Positions 9,312 to 20,820 of a stretch of 64,000 bases of DNA are shown here, piece after piece. Below the pieces are notes generated by a model. It was not told where the DNA came from and ran no database searches. It worked only from the letters and a program-made list of their open reading frames with translations. The stretch lies in contig CM075760.1 in assembly GCA_037974335.1 (NCBI GenBank), positions 51,327,619-51,391,618 on the forward strand. The letters are read 5' to 3'. The stretch comes from Prionace glauca. Lineage: Eukaryota > Chordata > Chondrichthyes > Carcharhiniformes > Carcharhinidae. The translations under genes were made by a program, and so were the position numbers. Positions within the stretch are counted from its first letter, which is position 1, and every line of letters starts with the position of its first letter.

Positions 9312-11838
9312 AAGCAAAAATGAATAGAACAAAGATCAAAGAACAACACAGCACAGGAAACAGGCCCTTCGGCCCAACGAGCCCGCGCCACCATCTTCAC
9401 AATGTGTTTTTCCTCCTCCACCCTTGACCCGTGTCTATGCTTATGGTACCCCCATTGGAAACCAGATTAAGGGGAGAATAATTTAGGGACAATTTGTTAC
9501 ACCAGTCAGCCTAATCACACTTCTTTGGGGTGTGGGAGGAAACCGGGACACCCGGAGAAAACCCACGCAACCACAGGGAGAATGTGCAGTTTCCCACAGA
9601 CACTGGCCCAAATCCATGTATCTGGACAACTAACGGTGATAGTCACTGAGCTGTTGTGGTGCCCACCTGCTGGTCCATTTTGAAGCAGACACAAACGACG
9701 CAAAGTACTAGGCCACTCTCGAAACATCCAAAAGCAGCCCACGTATGACCCACAGTATGTTTGCCCCTCGTTAGACAACAAGGTGGACCGACGCACATGC
9801 AGAGTAAAAGAGAAAAATATCAACACATGTAGCATTAGATTTCCAGGAACGTCCTGAGGCTCTGATCCTTATTTAAAACAGTCTCCTATAACCCTCCATC
9901 CTTATTTTGCTCATGTGTCTATCGAAGTCAACCTTAAACAAGTCCAGCGTGCCTGCCTCCACCACCTTACTTGGCAGTGCATACCCCCACGACCCACTGT
10001 GTGAAAAACCTCCCTCCAGCATCCAAATTATACTTCTCCCCCCTCACCTTAAGCCTGTGGCCCCTCGTGATATTTGTCTCCAATCAAGGGAAAAGCCTGC
10101 CACTGTTTACTCTATCTATACCCTTCATTATTTTATGCACCTCTATTAAATCCACCCTCAATCTCTGTCTTTCTAAGGAAAACAGCACCAGTTTACTCAA
10201 TCTTTCCTCATAACCCAGTCCTTCCATACCAGGCAGCATCCTGGTAAACCTCCTCTGCACTCTCTCCAGGGTCTCCACGTCCTTCCGGTAGTAATGTGAC
10301 CAGAACTGGACGCAGTACTCCATATGCGGTCCAACCAACGTTCTGTACAACTGTAGCATTAGATGCCAGCTCTTGTACTCTATACCCCTTCCTATAAAGG
10401 CTAGCATATCATAAACTTTCTTCGCAACCTTCTCCACCTGTGTTGCCACCTTCAAAGACTTGTGAACTTGCACTCCCAGCTTCCTCTGCATTTCTATACT
10501 CTTAATAGGTCTACCCTTTATCATACAACTCATATCATACATTATTCCTTCCAAAATGCATCACCTCGCATTTATCAGGATTAAATTCCACCTGCCATTT
10601 ATCTGCCCAATTTACCAGCCTATCGATATCCTGCTGTGTTGCTAGACACTGCTCCTCACTGGCCGCCAATCCAGCCATCTTTGTGTCATCTGCAAACTTG
10701 CTGATCACACCACGTATGCCCTCTTCCAAATTTTTCATATATATTACGAATAGAAGAGGTCCCAGTACTGAGCCCTGCAGCACACCACTAGTGACAGACC
10801 TCCAGCGAGAAAAGGACCCTTCCACTGCTACTCTCTGTCTCCTGTTAACGAGCCAGTTTTCAATCCATCAAGATACTTGTGCCTGTATCCCATGAGCCTT
10901 AACCTTTTCAACCAACCCACCATGAGCAACTTTGTCAAACGCCTTACTGAAATTCATATAGACGACATCAACGGTTCGTCCTTCATCAACGGTTTTTGTC
11001 ACCTCCTCAAAAAATTCCACGAGATTCGGAAGGCAAGACCTCCCTCTAACAAAGCCATGCTGCTTATCCCTCATCACATCGCAATGCTCCAAATGCTTAT
11101 ACATCCTACCCCTTAGAATTTTTTCCAACAACTTTTCTACCACTGAAAATCACTGGCCTATAATTACCAGGGTTATCCCTACTGCCCTTTTTAAACAGCA
11201 GTACCACATTATCTACCCTCGAGCCCTCTGGGACCTCACCTGCGTCCAAAGAAGAGACAAAGATTTGCGTCAGCGGCCCAACAATTTCATCTCTCACCTC
11301 CCTAAGCAGACTGGGATAAATCCCATCAGGCCCCGGAGCTTTATCAGTTCTTATGCTGCCTAAAAACCCTAGCACTTCCTCCCTTGTAATGGATATTTCT
11401 TTCAACTGGTCTACAGCTCCCTCCAAGACAGTACAAGACACCAAGCCCCTCTCCTTCGTGAATACCGACGCAAAGTATTCATTTAGGATCTCCCCCATTT
11501 CCTCAGACTCTATGCACAGTTCCACTCCTTTGTCCCGAAGAGGACAGATTTTCCCTCTAACCATCCTTTTGTTCCTAATGTAAGAATAATGTAATGCCTT
11601 TGGATTTTCCTTAATCTTGTCCGCCAAAGTCATCTCATGCCCCCCTTTCGCCCTTCTAACTCCCCGTTCGAGCTCCCTCATACTCTCTGTATTCCTCCAG
11701 TGCTCTCTCCGTTCCCAGTTGCTTAGACCTAACATACGCCTCTCTCTTCTTCCTGACCAAGTCCTCAATATCCCCTGTAATCCACAGCTCTCCAATCCTA
11801 CCTTTTCCATCCTTCCTCTTTACCGGCACATGTCTTTG
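9312..11838 (-). mobile_element. CR1-type LINE, composite 3' UTR (copy A)
   Basis: On the minus strand, from 11838 down, the ORF2 reads HVPVKRKDGKGRIGELW, then DKAPGPDGIYPSLLREV, NFSKAFDKVAHGGLV, GVLQGSVLGPLLFVIYM, FADDTKMAG (the YxDD-type catalytic box as FADD), FNPDKCEVMHFG and EYCVQFWSHYYRKDVETLERVQRRFTR. It then continues to a cgttgggccgaagggcctg terminus near 9312-9400. The frame is broken several times, including a loss near 11120-11150 and one around 10835, so it is dead. The 3' UTR contains a stretch like the body of the type 1 SINE (about 9500-9640). A second copy with the same arrangement lies at 48366-49946. The endonuclease part is missing or cut off by the insertion at 11839. Confidence 0.85.
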
Positions 11839-12945
11839 AGAACATAAGAACATAAGAAATAGGAGCAGGAGTAGGCCATCTAGCCCTTCGAGCCTGCCCC
11901 ACCATTCAATAAGATCATGGCTGATCTGTCGTGGCTCAGTTCCACATTCCCGCCCTCTCCCCATAACCCTTAATCCCCTCTCTTATCAAAAACCCATCAA
12001 CCCGCGTCTTAAAAATATTTAGCGAGGCAGCCTCCACCACTTCAAAGGGAAGAGAATTCCAGAGATTCAGCACCCTCTGAGTGAAGAAGTTCCTCCTCAA
12101 CTACGTTCTAATCCGCCCCCCCTTTATCTTGAGGCTGTGCCCCCTAGTCCTATTATCCTTTCTGAGCAGGAAGAGTCTCTCCACCTCTATCCTATCCATC
12201 CCATTCATCATCTTATAAGTCTCAATGAGATCTCCCCTCATTCTTCTAAACTCTAACGAGTACAAGCCTAGTTTATTCAACCTCTCCTCTTAGCTCAACC
12301 CCCTCAACTCCGGCATGAGCCTAGTAAACTTCTTCTGCACTCCCTCCAAGGCCAAAATATCGTTGCGTAAGTACGGCGCCCAAAACTGCACACAATACCT
12401 CATCAATGCTCTATACAGCCGCAGCAAGACCTCCCTACTTTTATATTCATTCCCCCTCGCTATGAAGGCCAGCATCCCATTCGCCTTCCTGATCACCTGC
12501 TACACCTGCAAGCTGGGTTTTTGCGACTCATGCACAAGGACCCCAAGGTCCCTCTGCACCGTCGCCTGCTGCAGTTTTTCACCACGTAAGTGATAATCCT
12601 TCCTACCATTATTCCTACCAAAGTTCACCACCTTGCACTTGCCAACATTAAATTCCATTTGCCATTTCCTGGCCCATTCGCCCAGCCTATCTAGATCATT
12701 CTGCAGACTCTCCACACTCTCCGCGCAATTTGCCTTTCCTCCAATCTTGGTGTCATCAGCAAATTTCGACACCATACACTCAGTTCCCTCCTCCAGATCA
12801 TCTATATAAATGGTAAATAGCTGAGGCCGCAGCACCGACCCCTGAGGCACTCCAATAGTCACCAACCGCCAATCCGAATAGCATCCATTAACCCCCACTC
12901 TCTGCCTCCTATTTGACAACCAACCAACTTTCCTACAACCTTTTC
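11839..12945 (-). mobile_element. CR1-type LINE (copy B) inserted into copy A
   Basis: A minus-strand CR1 with its 3' end at 11839 (two ATGTTCTT units) and a ~1.1-kb 5'-truncated body. Motifs are SNRRQRVGVNG, GVPQGSVL, FADDTKIGG, FNVGKCKVVNFG, QRDLGVLVHESQK and EGVQKKFTRLMPELRG. Beyond its 5' limit the minus strand again resembles the copy A host (KWEAFKGKLK at about 12950-12990). In CR1 elements that segment sits just before the HVPVKRK motif of 11838. The simplest reading is that B landed inside A. Several breaks are present (near 12290 and 12497). Confidence 0.8.
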
Positions 12946-13020
12946 AGTTTTCCCTTGAAAGCCTCCCACTTGCCGACCGTGGACATGTGTTTACTGTGAT
13001 TCTAACTTTTCTATTGGAAA
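12946..13020 (-). mobile_element. Continuation of CR1 copy A beyond the nested insert
   Basis: The minus strand encodes KWEAFKGKLK, a linker commonly found upstream of the VPVKRK motif in CR1 ORF2. It probably belongs to the same insertion as 9312-11838. The far edge is uncertain. Confidence 0.45.
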
Positions 13021-13345
13021 TGGAAGGATGCCGGTGTTGTTGATGTGTAAACTATATGACATTTATCAGACAACACACAAAGACGCACACACATATATTC
13101 TGTCGTTCTCATTCTTTCCCACAGATTGTTTCCCTTTCACACACACACACACATTATCTTTCAACTTAAAACTACATCTTGGCCTCCTGGGAGTCTTCAG
13201 AGACCCAACTAAATTTCAAATGGAATGAGGAACATTTTCCCCAACGCCATGTTTGCCGAGCTGGACATTAAAGGTCCCGTGGTCTCCAACAGCTCCCTGG
13301 GTAACATCCCTCCTTTTAACCAAAATCAACAAAAATACGTTCCCA

Positions 13346-13423
13346 TGGATTGAGCCATTTTCATCTGATGCTGCCCTGGCAACATGGATTGAGCCATTTT
13401 CATCTGATGCTGCCCTGGCAACA
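13346..13423 (+). repeat. 39-bp perfect tandem duplication
   Basis: The unit starting atggattgagccattttcat and ending gccctggcaac occurs twice back to back with no change, so the duplication is recent. It adjoins a decayed CR1. Confidence 0.85.
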
Positions 13424-13424
13424 T

Positions 13425-14235
13425 CGGGACATAGCCACAGGAGGAGGCCACTCAGCTCCTCGAACTCGCCCCACCATTTAATAAGATCATGGCTGATCTG
13501 TGGCCGAATCCATTTTGGCTTCGCTGAGTCCATATCTCTTGAGACACCTGTTCAATTAAAAAAAAGACCTCAGACTTATATCTAACAATTGTACCAGCTC
13601 CCACCGGCAATTGCTAAAGAGAGTTCCAATCATTCACCTCTCTGGACTTGTACTAATGTTTTCTATCAACTCTCCTGAAAGGCCTTTCCCTATTTTTTTT
13701 TAAACTATGGTCTTTTAATCTCGAACCTTCAACTAATGGAAACAGTCCTTCCCTGTAGGTATTTCATTGCTTTCTATCAGAACAGCCTTCAAACTTCTGA
13801 ATTCGAGAGAAAAATGTCTAAATTCGTCTGATCTCTCCTTGCAACTTGCGTTGAACTCCGTCCAGAGTCAACATTTTTCCAAAGATATGTTGCCCATACT
13901 TGCTCACAGTACTCTAATTGGGGTGGAACAAGGATTGTGCACAATTGGAGCACAACATCTGCCTCCGTATCCCCCAGTCCTTTGGATATGAAGGGAGGCA
14001 TTCCATTGGTCTTAATGATTGTTTTCTGCAGCAGATCGTAACATTTTAAGAAACTATGTGCCGAACTCCAAATCCTGTTTGGCATCCACTAAATTTAGCG
14101 TTGTCCCATCTAAAAATTATATCTTGATCTATCATTTGGATATTTGACTCTTTGTCCCATTATCTAAGCCCTTAATGAATATTGTAAATAATTGAGGCCC
14201 CAGACAGATTCCTGCCGTACACCACTTCATCTGCA
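13425..14235 (-). mobile_element. Strongly decayed CR1 LINE copy
   Basis: The block follows the CR1 3' half in antisense. It has ataagatcatggctgatctg at the 3' end, then segments matching the LEYC-VW-Y region (tgctcacagtactctaattgg) and the region near the FADD box (aattgaggccccagacagatt). Divergence is high and no open frame is longer than ~100 codons. It is much older than the copies at 7.4 or 44 kb. Confidence 0.65.
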
Positions 14236-14440
14236 TAATTCAGCAACGGACAGGTACAATTCATTGCACCATAAATTTTGGCACCTTGCAGAAGGGGATG
14301 TGATATTACATTAATGGATGTGAATTCTTGTTACATTGATACCATAGATCATACCTGACAATGATATTTTCACACTAACTGTAATTACAATGTTTTGCCA
14401 GCAGATGGAAATAAATCTTGGTGGGTTACATTACACGAAG

Positions 14441-14632
14441 CATAAGAACATAAGAAATAGGAGCAGGAGTAGGCCATCTCATGGCTGATCTGTCGTGGCT
14501 CAGTTCCACATTCCCGCCCTCTCCCCATAACCCTTAATCCCCTCGCTCATCAAAAACCCATCAACCCGCGTCTTAAAAATATTTAGCGAGGCAGCCTCCA
14601 CCACTTCAACTGGCAGAGAATTCCAGCATGGA
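14441..14632 (-). mobile_element. CR1 LINE 3' terminal fragment
   Basis: Antisense CR1 3' end: aacataagaaataggagcag at the left, then ctgatctgtcgtggctcag and tcttaaaaatatttagcgagg. It is 5' truncated after about 190 bases and has an internal gap relative to the copy at 11839 (the phrase between gccatct and catggctg is missing). Confidence 0.8.
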
Positions 14633-14639
14633 CTGCCGC

Positions 14640-15297
14640 AATACACTGGACCCTGCATCTGTTCGTTTTGAATTGGCCTCCATATGTATATATGTTAGAA
14701 TGGACCCTGTCCATCATTATAATATATTATAACATACAGCGCGCTGTTTAAACTGGTATTGCACCAGTACATGTCAATGTATACATCACACAATCACCTT
14801 GATCCGAATTTTTCCAGGTAGGAGCTAAATTTGCAGTTCTGCCACGTACAGTTCCGAATGGTAGTGGACATTAAAGCAATTAACCGCAGCTGGAGCCTCA
14901 AATAAAACCGCAATTCTTAATGATGTGGGAATCCAGCAAATGGAGATGAACAAAACTGAAACAATTGCTACAATCTTCCGCCAGAAGTGCCGAGAGGATT
15001 TTCCATCTCGGCCTCCTCCTGAGGTCCCCAGCATCACAGATGCCAGTTTCCAAACAGTTCAATGCCTTTCATAGGATAAGATTGGAACAGGAGTTGGCTC
15101 TTCGAGCCCGGGAGCCCGTCTCATATCTCTGCTTACATTCAACCAGCTCCCATCTCTGTTTGTATTGCAATAGGCCATGTCTCGATAATATTACAATATC
15201 TCCTTTAGTTCTCTACTCGGCTTATTATCAGTTGCTCCTACATGATAGACGATACTTTCTAAGTTAAAACTGGATTACTGAACTATGCTTCAGTTAA
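14640..15297. repeat. Degenerate ~40-bp repeat remnants, reverse orientation
   Basis: Phrases such as catctctgtttgtattgcaata (near 15150) and tggaccctgtccatcattat (near 14700) resemble the reverse complement of the aatataaacagagaca family. The middle (14820-15060) shows nothing I recognise. Confidence 0.35.
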
Positions 15298-15597
15298 GAT
15301 GACGGCACGGTGACACAATAGTTATCACTGCTGTCTAATATCACCAGGGACCCGGCTTCAATTCCCAGCTGTGGGGACTGTCTGTTGGCGTCTGCAAGTT
15401 CTCCCTGTGTCTGGGTGAGTTTCATCCGGATCCTCCGCTTTCTTCACACAGTCCGAAAGATTTGCTGTTTAGGTCCGTTTTGGCCAGGCTAAATTCTCCC
15501 CTAAATTCTGCCCGAACAGGCGACTAGGGGATCTTCACGTTAACATAATTGCATTGTTAATGGAAATCTACTTGTGACACTAATAAGTAATTTTAAA
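15298..15597 (+). mobile_element. Near full-length type 1 tRNA-derived SINE
   Basis: The head gacggcacggtgacacaata contains an A box and cccggcttcaattcccag a B box. The body has ctgtctgttggcg and cctccgctttcttcacacagtcc. The 3' end ttgttaatgg..cttgtgacactaataag matches the tail of the copy at 46634-46923. It is moderately diverged. A pol III promoter is inferred from the boxes only. Confidence 0.8.
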
Positions 15598-15769
15598 AAC
15601 TATAATCTGGCTGAGTCTCAATTCCTACTGTGGGAATCGAGGCAGCAGTGCCAGCCACTGTGCCACCGCCCCGCCCTCATGTTATATGTTTTATATGGTT
15701 CAATCACAATTTTATGGGTTTCAATCAGATCTCCTGTCATCCTTCTAAACTCAAGTGAATACATGAGGT

Positions 15770-15893
15770 GGAGATGACGGTGATGGACTGGTGTGGGCAA
15801 AGAAAGAAATCTCACAACACCAGGTTAAAGTGTAACATGTTTATTTGGAATCACAAGCTTTCGGAGCACTGCTCCTTCTTCAGGTGAGTCAAG
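15770..15893 (+). mobile_element. Short unclassified retroposon nested in CR1
   Basis: A ~124-base element (gaggtggagatgacggtgatgg .. tttcggagcactgctccttcttcaggtgagtc) interrupts the CR1 host. The host sequence aagtgaata to its left recurs as aagcgaata to its right, a 9-base target-site duplication with one mismatch. No coding potential is visible. Confidence 0.65.
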
Positions 15894-16397
15894 CGAATAA
15901 AGACCCAGTCAAATCAATCTCGCCTCATAGGGCAGTCCCAATAATCTTGGTATCAACTGTATTCTCCCCAGACCCTTTCTTATTGAGTGAGATCAGAACT
16001 CCATGTACTACACCACGGGTGGTCAGATGAAGAACCAGCATAACCACAGGAATACCTCCCTAATTCCAAACTCCAATCTTCTTGCAATGAAAGTTTTCCA
16101 AACTGTTGGCTGTATATGTCTCTCCAATTTCATTAACTGGTGTACAAGGACACACAGATCCATTTGTACATTACACTTCCCCATATATATTGCTTTCTGC
16201 TTTACATACCAGTATATAACTGCACATTTAGCTACATTGTACTCTAAATTCCATGTGCCCGCCCATTCAAACAACTTGTCCAGATTACATTGAAGCCCCC
16301 CATCCCACCACCACCCATCCTCTTCACAGCTCACAATTCCCCCCAGTTCCGTATCACCAATCCTTTTGGACATGTTACATTTGTCTCTCATTCAGAT

Positions 16398-16661
16398 CCC
16401 ACAGTGGCACAGCGCCAGGGATCTGGGTTCGATTCCTGGCATGGGTCACTGTCTGTACAGAGTCTGCACGTTCTCCCCGTGCCTATATGGGTTTCTTCCG
16501 GGTGCTCCGATTTCCTCCCATAGTTCAAAAGATGTTCTGGTTAGGGTGCATTGGACCGTGTTAAATTCTCCCTCAGTGTAACAGGCCCCGGAGTGTGGGC
16601 GACTCGGGGGATTTTCAAAGTAACTTCATTGCAGTGTTAACATACGCTTATTTGTGACAAA
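16398..16661 (+). mobile_element. Type 1 SINE nested in CR1
   Basis: The SINE shows cacagtggcacagcgcc, the B box gggttcgattcc, cttccgggtgctccgatttcc and the tail cattgcagtgttaacatacg..ttgtgac. Part of the head is missing (the A box runs straight into the pre-B-box segment). CR1 host sequence resumes at about 16665. Confidence 0.8.
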
Positions 16662-17729
16662 TGAACATTTAACATTTGGGACCCTGCGGTACCTCACTGT
16701 TAGCTGACCGTCACTCGGAAGAAGACCCATTTATTTCCACTCTCTGTTTCTTATCTGTCAATGAATTCTTTACCTGGGCCAACACATCACTCCCCATCTC
16801 ACGTGCGTTCATTGGGCCTCCCAATATTTTATGAAGAACCTTCTCACATATCTTCTGAAAGTGTAAATACACCACGTAAACTGGTTGCATCCCTCCCCCT
16901 CTCTACCCGAAAGAACTCCCCTCCCCCTCCCTCCCCCGCCCCCACCTATTACTTACATCCTCAAAAAATGCAAGTAGGTTTGTTAAGATAAACATGTCTT
17001 TCTTAAGCCCATACTGGTTTCGTCAAACTCCGTCCATGCTTTCAAAATATTTTCCTATCATGGATTTGATAACAATCTCTAACTGATGTTAAAGTCAGTC
17101 TGTCATTTATCAGTTTCATTCTTCCTTTCTCTGTATATATCGGGATTACATTTGTCACCCTCCAACCTGTAGGAATTGTTACAGCCTATAAAGAATTTTA
17201 GAAGATGGGCAGCCATGTATCCAACATTTCCTGGGCCATTTCCTTCCATATTCTGGGATTATCAGGCCCCAGTGACCAACCAGAATTTCACCCTATTATT
17301 TTACCCAGAATGATTTTACTAATACTGATTTCCCTTAATACCGTCTTACAACTATCCCCTTGGTTCCCGAACATTTCTGGGATGATACTTGTGTGAAGGT
17401 AATGTCAAACTTAGTTTTGTATTCATTCAATATTTATTTATTCCCCATTATAATTTCCCTGGATTCGGGCTCTAAGGGATTTACATTTATCTTAAAAAAT
17501 CCTTCTCTCTTCAGATATTGATATAAACGGTTATAAATAATTTTTATGTTCCCTGCAATTTTACTCCCATTCTCTATTTCCCCCGTCGATTATTTGGACT
17601 TTTTTTTTGTTGAATTTTAAAAATCTCTGAAACCTCAGGCTTGTTTCTTCTTCTGGTAATTTTATGTAGCTTTTAACTAAGAAGTAACATTTCCTCCCCT
17701 GAAAGACATCCGAGAAAAAGATGAGCTTT

Positions 17730-17940
17730 GACCATATATGATTTTCACAGTAACTTCATTACAGTGTGAATGTAAACCCATTTGTGACGATTAAATAAAC
17801 TTCAAACCTTTAAATACACACGATGTCTTTATCAAGTCATTGAGTTGAAATTCCCCAGCTGCCAGGGTGGAACTGGAACTCCTGTCCCAAGCTTCTGGAA
17901 TACTAGCTTAATAATGATATTGCTATACTACCCCCGAGAC
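17730..17940. mobile_element. SINE fragments: type 1 tail (+) and type 2 antisense
   Basis: 17735-17810 is a type 1 SINE 3' tail (cagtaacttcattacagtg .. gattaaataaacttc). 17820-17940 is an antisense type 2 SINE head (gttgaaattccccagctgcc .. ggaactggaactcctgtccc .. ataatgatattgctatactaccc). Both are truncated. Confidence 0.6.
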
Positions 17941-18179
17941 TGAAATATCATCACATTTATTAGTGGAATAATTGAACATTCAGGACTGGGTCACAGGTTG
18001 GATCGTGAGGTATCTTGTGCGAATTGAATACATTTCAGTTTGACTCAGAAATTATGTTGTTTCCATTCTTAACTGATCACAGTTTGTGTTTTGGCATGAT
18101 GACATTTAACTCAGTGCGCCTAAATTCTGAGATCTATGTCCAATATTACACTATACATTTATAACACGAATACATTCCA
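17941..18179. other. Unrecognised AT-rich DNA
   Basis: No gene, RNA or matched repeat. Confidence 0.3.
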
Positions 18180-19130
18180 AATGAATTTATGCTACATTCG
18201 GTTATTTCTCCCGTTATGTACACTGAGCCATCTCTCTTTTTATGCTACATTAGTTCCTCTCTATTCGAACTCAAGTAGATCACTCATCTGATCCTATTAC
18301 ATCTGATCCCATCTCTGTTTATATTACAAAGGATTTGCATATTTACATCCATCTCTGTTAATTCAACATATGACCATGTATATTTTGCCTGGCATTCAAC
18401 TGTCAGAAGGAAGTCTTCTCCTGGCCTTGAATCTTATTCTGACAGAATGACAGTGATTCATGGGAATCCATGTAAAAGTTCCATCAATTCATGAAATGAC
18501 AAGGGGGGACAGGTGAGGTAGAGAAGGTCATGTCGGGCTTGACGTTAATCGTGTATAAACTGCACTATCAGAACAGCTGAACACTTGGTTTGGTTCCCTC
18601 AGAACTGAACAGTTTATGGGAGGTTTAGTACAGACGCTCAAAGTGATGAATGGGAATGTTTTACTCATTAGAAAGAGACTGTAAGCCACTGGCAAGAGGG
18701 CAGTATACAGAAGATTGATTACAACACACTAGGATATGTCCCTTTATGCATTGAATGTGACTCAAATGATTCATTATTTCAACAGATCTTATATTTGTTT
18801 TCATTGCATAAAATGCCGCTTTAGTTATTACTCCTATTTGTGTTGTACCAGAGCCAGTCTTTAATTATATGACAGTAGGCCTTGTCTGTTTTTACATTAC
18901 ATTCAGTTATTTCTCTCGTTATGCCACTCTCGGCCATCTCTCTATTTATGCTGCATTAGATCCTTTCAATTAATTCGACAGGAGACCACGGATCTGTTCA
19001 TATTTCATCAGATCTCATCTCTTTTTTATGTTACCGGGGGTTTGTCTCTTTGAATGACACCAACATCTGTCTCTGTTAATCGAACATACGACCTTGAACA
19101 TGTTGCCTGCCGAGATATTATCAATCCCGA
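18180..19130 (-). repeat. Degenerate ~40-bp repeat block, reverse orientation
   Basis: Phrases such as catctctgtttatattacaaa (18310), ctgttaattcaacatatgacc (18357), ttgtctgtttttacattacattc (18885) and ctctgttaatcgaacatacgacc (19070) recur. They are the reverse complement of the aatataaacagaga motif. The block is interrupted at 18400-18780 by unmatched sequence. Confidence 0.45.
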
Positions 19131-19553
19131 TATAATATGGGTGTGCCTGTCTGACACTAATCATTCTTGATTGGAGCAGTAAGTTTAATTTTTACTAATT
19201 TCGATAAGTAGCTGCGAGAAATATCTAATAGCTCTGTTATTGTGTGAGTAATATTCCGTTTGAACAATTTCTCAGTGATTCACTGGTGTTCGGGGACAGG
19301 TCAATATCTGAATAATCGTACAGTGCTCATTACAATATCTTCAAGCAACCACCGTTGTGATATATTTTATTAGTTGAATATTGCACTGCACTGTGTCAAT
19401 TTGACACAGACTTCAGAGATAAAGATTGACCTGTCTTATTTAAAGCATCCAACAGATTCACTGACTGTGTGAGACAGAATTCTGTACTCGCAATATCGCC
19501 AGATGGGCTCCCACAGGCTAAATATCTATCCACTCATTAATTACTTATCTGTT
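19131..19553. other. Unrecognised AT-rich DNA
   Basis: About 420 bases with no gene, RNA or matched repeat recognised. Confidence 0.3.
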
Positions 19554-19640
19554 TCAGGGAGAAATAAAACTAAATCACCGCAGAACGAGTGTTCTGTGTT
19601 TCAGGGAGAAATAAAACTAAATCGCCACAGAACGAGTGTT
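19554..19640 (+). repeat. ~42-bp tandem duplication
   Basis: The unit cagggagaaataaaactaaatc .. agaacgagtgtt occurs twice in direct succession with one or two differences (caccgcag versus cgccacag). Confidence 0.75.
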
Positions 19641-19953
19641 GACAGTTAGGTTATGTTTGAATATATATATATGTATATTCTGTAATTTGTATTGTTACCT
19701 TCGAAATTATTTTTCACTTTCGGATGTTTTCATCTGCCTATGCATAAGCTTTGTAATTCCCTCCCTAAATCTCCTTATTTCACTTTCCTCGTCTAAGTCA
19801 ATCCATAAAACTGTCCCTGCATTGGCCATCCTTTCAGTCACCTGTTCAAATATCTCGTTGGTCAAAAGCAAGATGTTGTGGGTGCCCGAGATCCGAACAG
19901 AAAATGCTGGAAACACTCAGTGGATCATTCTTCATCAGTGGAATGGTTTACGG
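19641..19953. other. Unrecognised sequence with a short repeat fragment
   Basis: Nothing gene-like. 19875-19940 carries a short fragment of the aaaatgctgg interspersed repeat (gaacagaaaatgctggaaac). Confidence 0.3.
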
Positions 19954-19992
<39 letters not shown>

Positions 19993-20042
19993 GCTCCGCC
20001 TCTGCCCCTGCCTCTCTCTCTCTCTCTCTCTCCCTCTCTCTT
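19954..20042 (+). repeat. (CT)n microsatellite
   Basis: About 90 bases of CT dinucleotides broken by short gctccgcctctgcccc interruptions. Confidence 0.95.
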
Positions 20043-20079
20043 GCACATACATTTGTTGTAGACATGTACAGCAAGACAC

Positions 20080-20390
20080 TGGGCCTTGTATGTTTATTTA
20101 CTGCATGCGACTCACTTGCATCATTATTGCAATAGATCTTATATTAGTTTATATGACATAACACACCAAACCATTTATTATTATATGATGACATGCCGTG
20201 AGAAATGTTACAAATCGTCATTTCTGAGTTCTTGTTCAGCCAAGAGGCCATTTCTGTTACATTGGGCTCCATCTCAGATATGATTCTGTTAGGCTCTGTG
20301 TCATGCACTACTGAACATATCCGTGCCTTACGTCGTGTTATATTGGACACTAATATTAAAGCCAACACTGTCTCAGTAACTGGTTTTATA
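20080..20390 (-). repeat. Degenerate ~40-bp repeat remnants
   Basis: Recurring tctgttacattgggctcc and ccttgtatgtttattta-like phrases resemble the reverse complement of the aatataaacagaga family. Strong decay makes this a weak call. Confidence 0.35.
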
Positions 20391-20599
20391 TAAAATGCGT
20401 TTGACAGATGGAAAAAAAGGACAGAACGAGATGAAAAAATGGAAATTAGCTTTAAAAATGTAATGGGGTTCGAAGAATGTGTTTCGTCTTGTTAATAACT
20501 ACTGGGAGTTGTTCATCATATTTAATTGCTGTCGCATTTCCTGAAATATTTTATTGAAAGCTTGGGATGAAACTTGTAACATCCTCTTGTTCAAAAGAG
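20391..20599. other. Unrecognised DNA
   Basis: No supported feature. Confidence 0.3.
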
Positions 20600-20820
20600 A
20601 TTGAGGAACAGAATGAATGTATGTCAAATGGACATTAAAGGACAATTCAACATGGCCACTCCAACCAACCTGTACATCTTTGGACTGTAGGAAGAAAGCA
20701 GTAAACCTGGAGGAAACCCACGCACATACGGGGTGAATGTGTAAACACCACACAGTTACACAAGGCTTAAATGGAACCTGTGTCCCTAACAGTGTGAGGT
20801 ACCAGTGCTAATGACTGTGT
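20600..20820 (-). mobile_element. Type 1 SINE, antisense
   Basis: The block contains aacctgtacatctttggactg, acctggaggaaacccacgcac and the head remnant gtgtgaggtaccagtgctaatgactgtgt. The order matches the reverse complement of the SINE. Confidence 0.7.

Larger units (their letters stand above)
15690..17690 (-). mobile_element. Old CR1-like LINE with two nested inserts
   Basis: The antisense LINE can be followed from cttctaaactcaagtgaatac (15750) through ggtgtacaaggacacacagatcc (16140), agctacattgtactctaaattcc (16230), and after a SINE insertion through tacctcactgttagctgacc (16690) to caccctccaacctgtaggaa (17158) and gggattatcaggcccc (17256). The order equals that of CR1 ORF2 read backwards. 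It is heavily decayed, with no long frame. Inserts lie at about 15770-15893 and 16398-16661. Confidence 0.7.
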
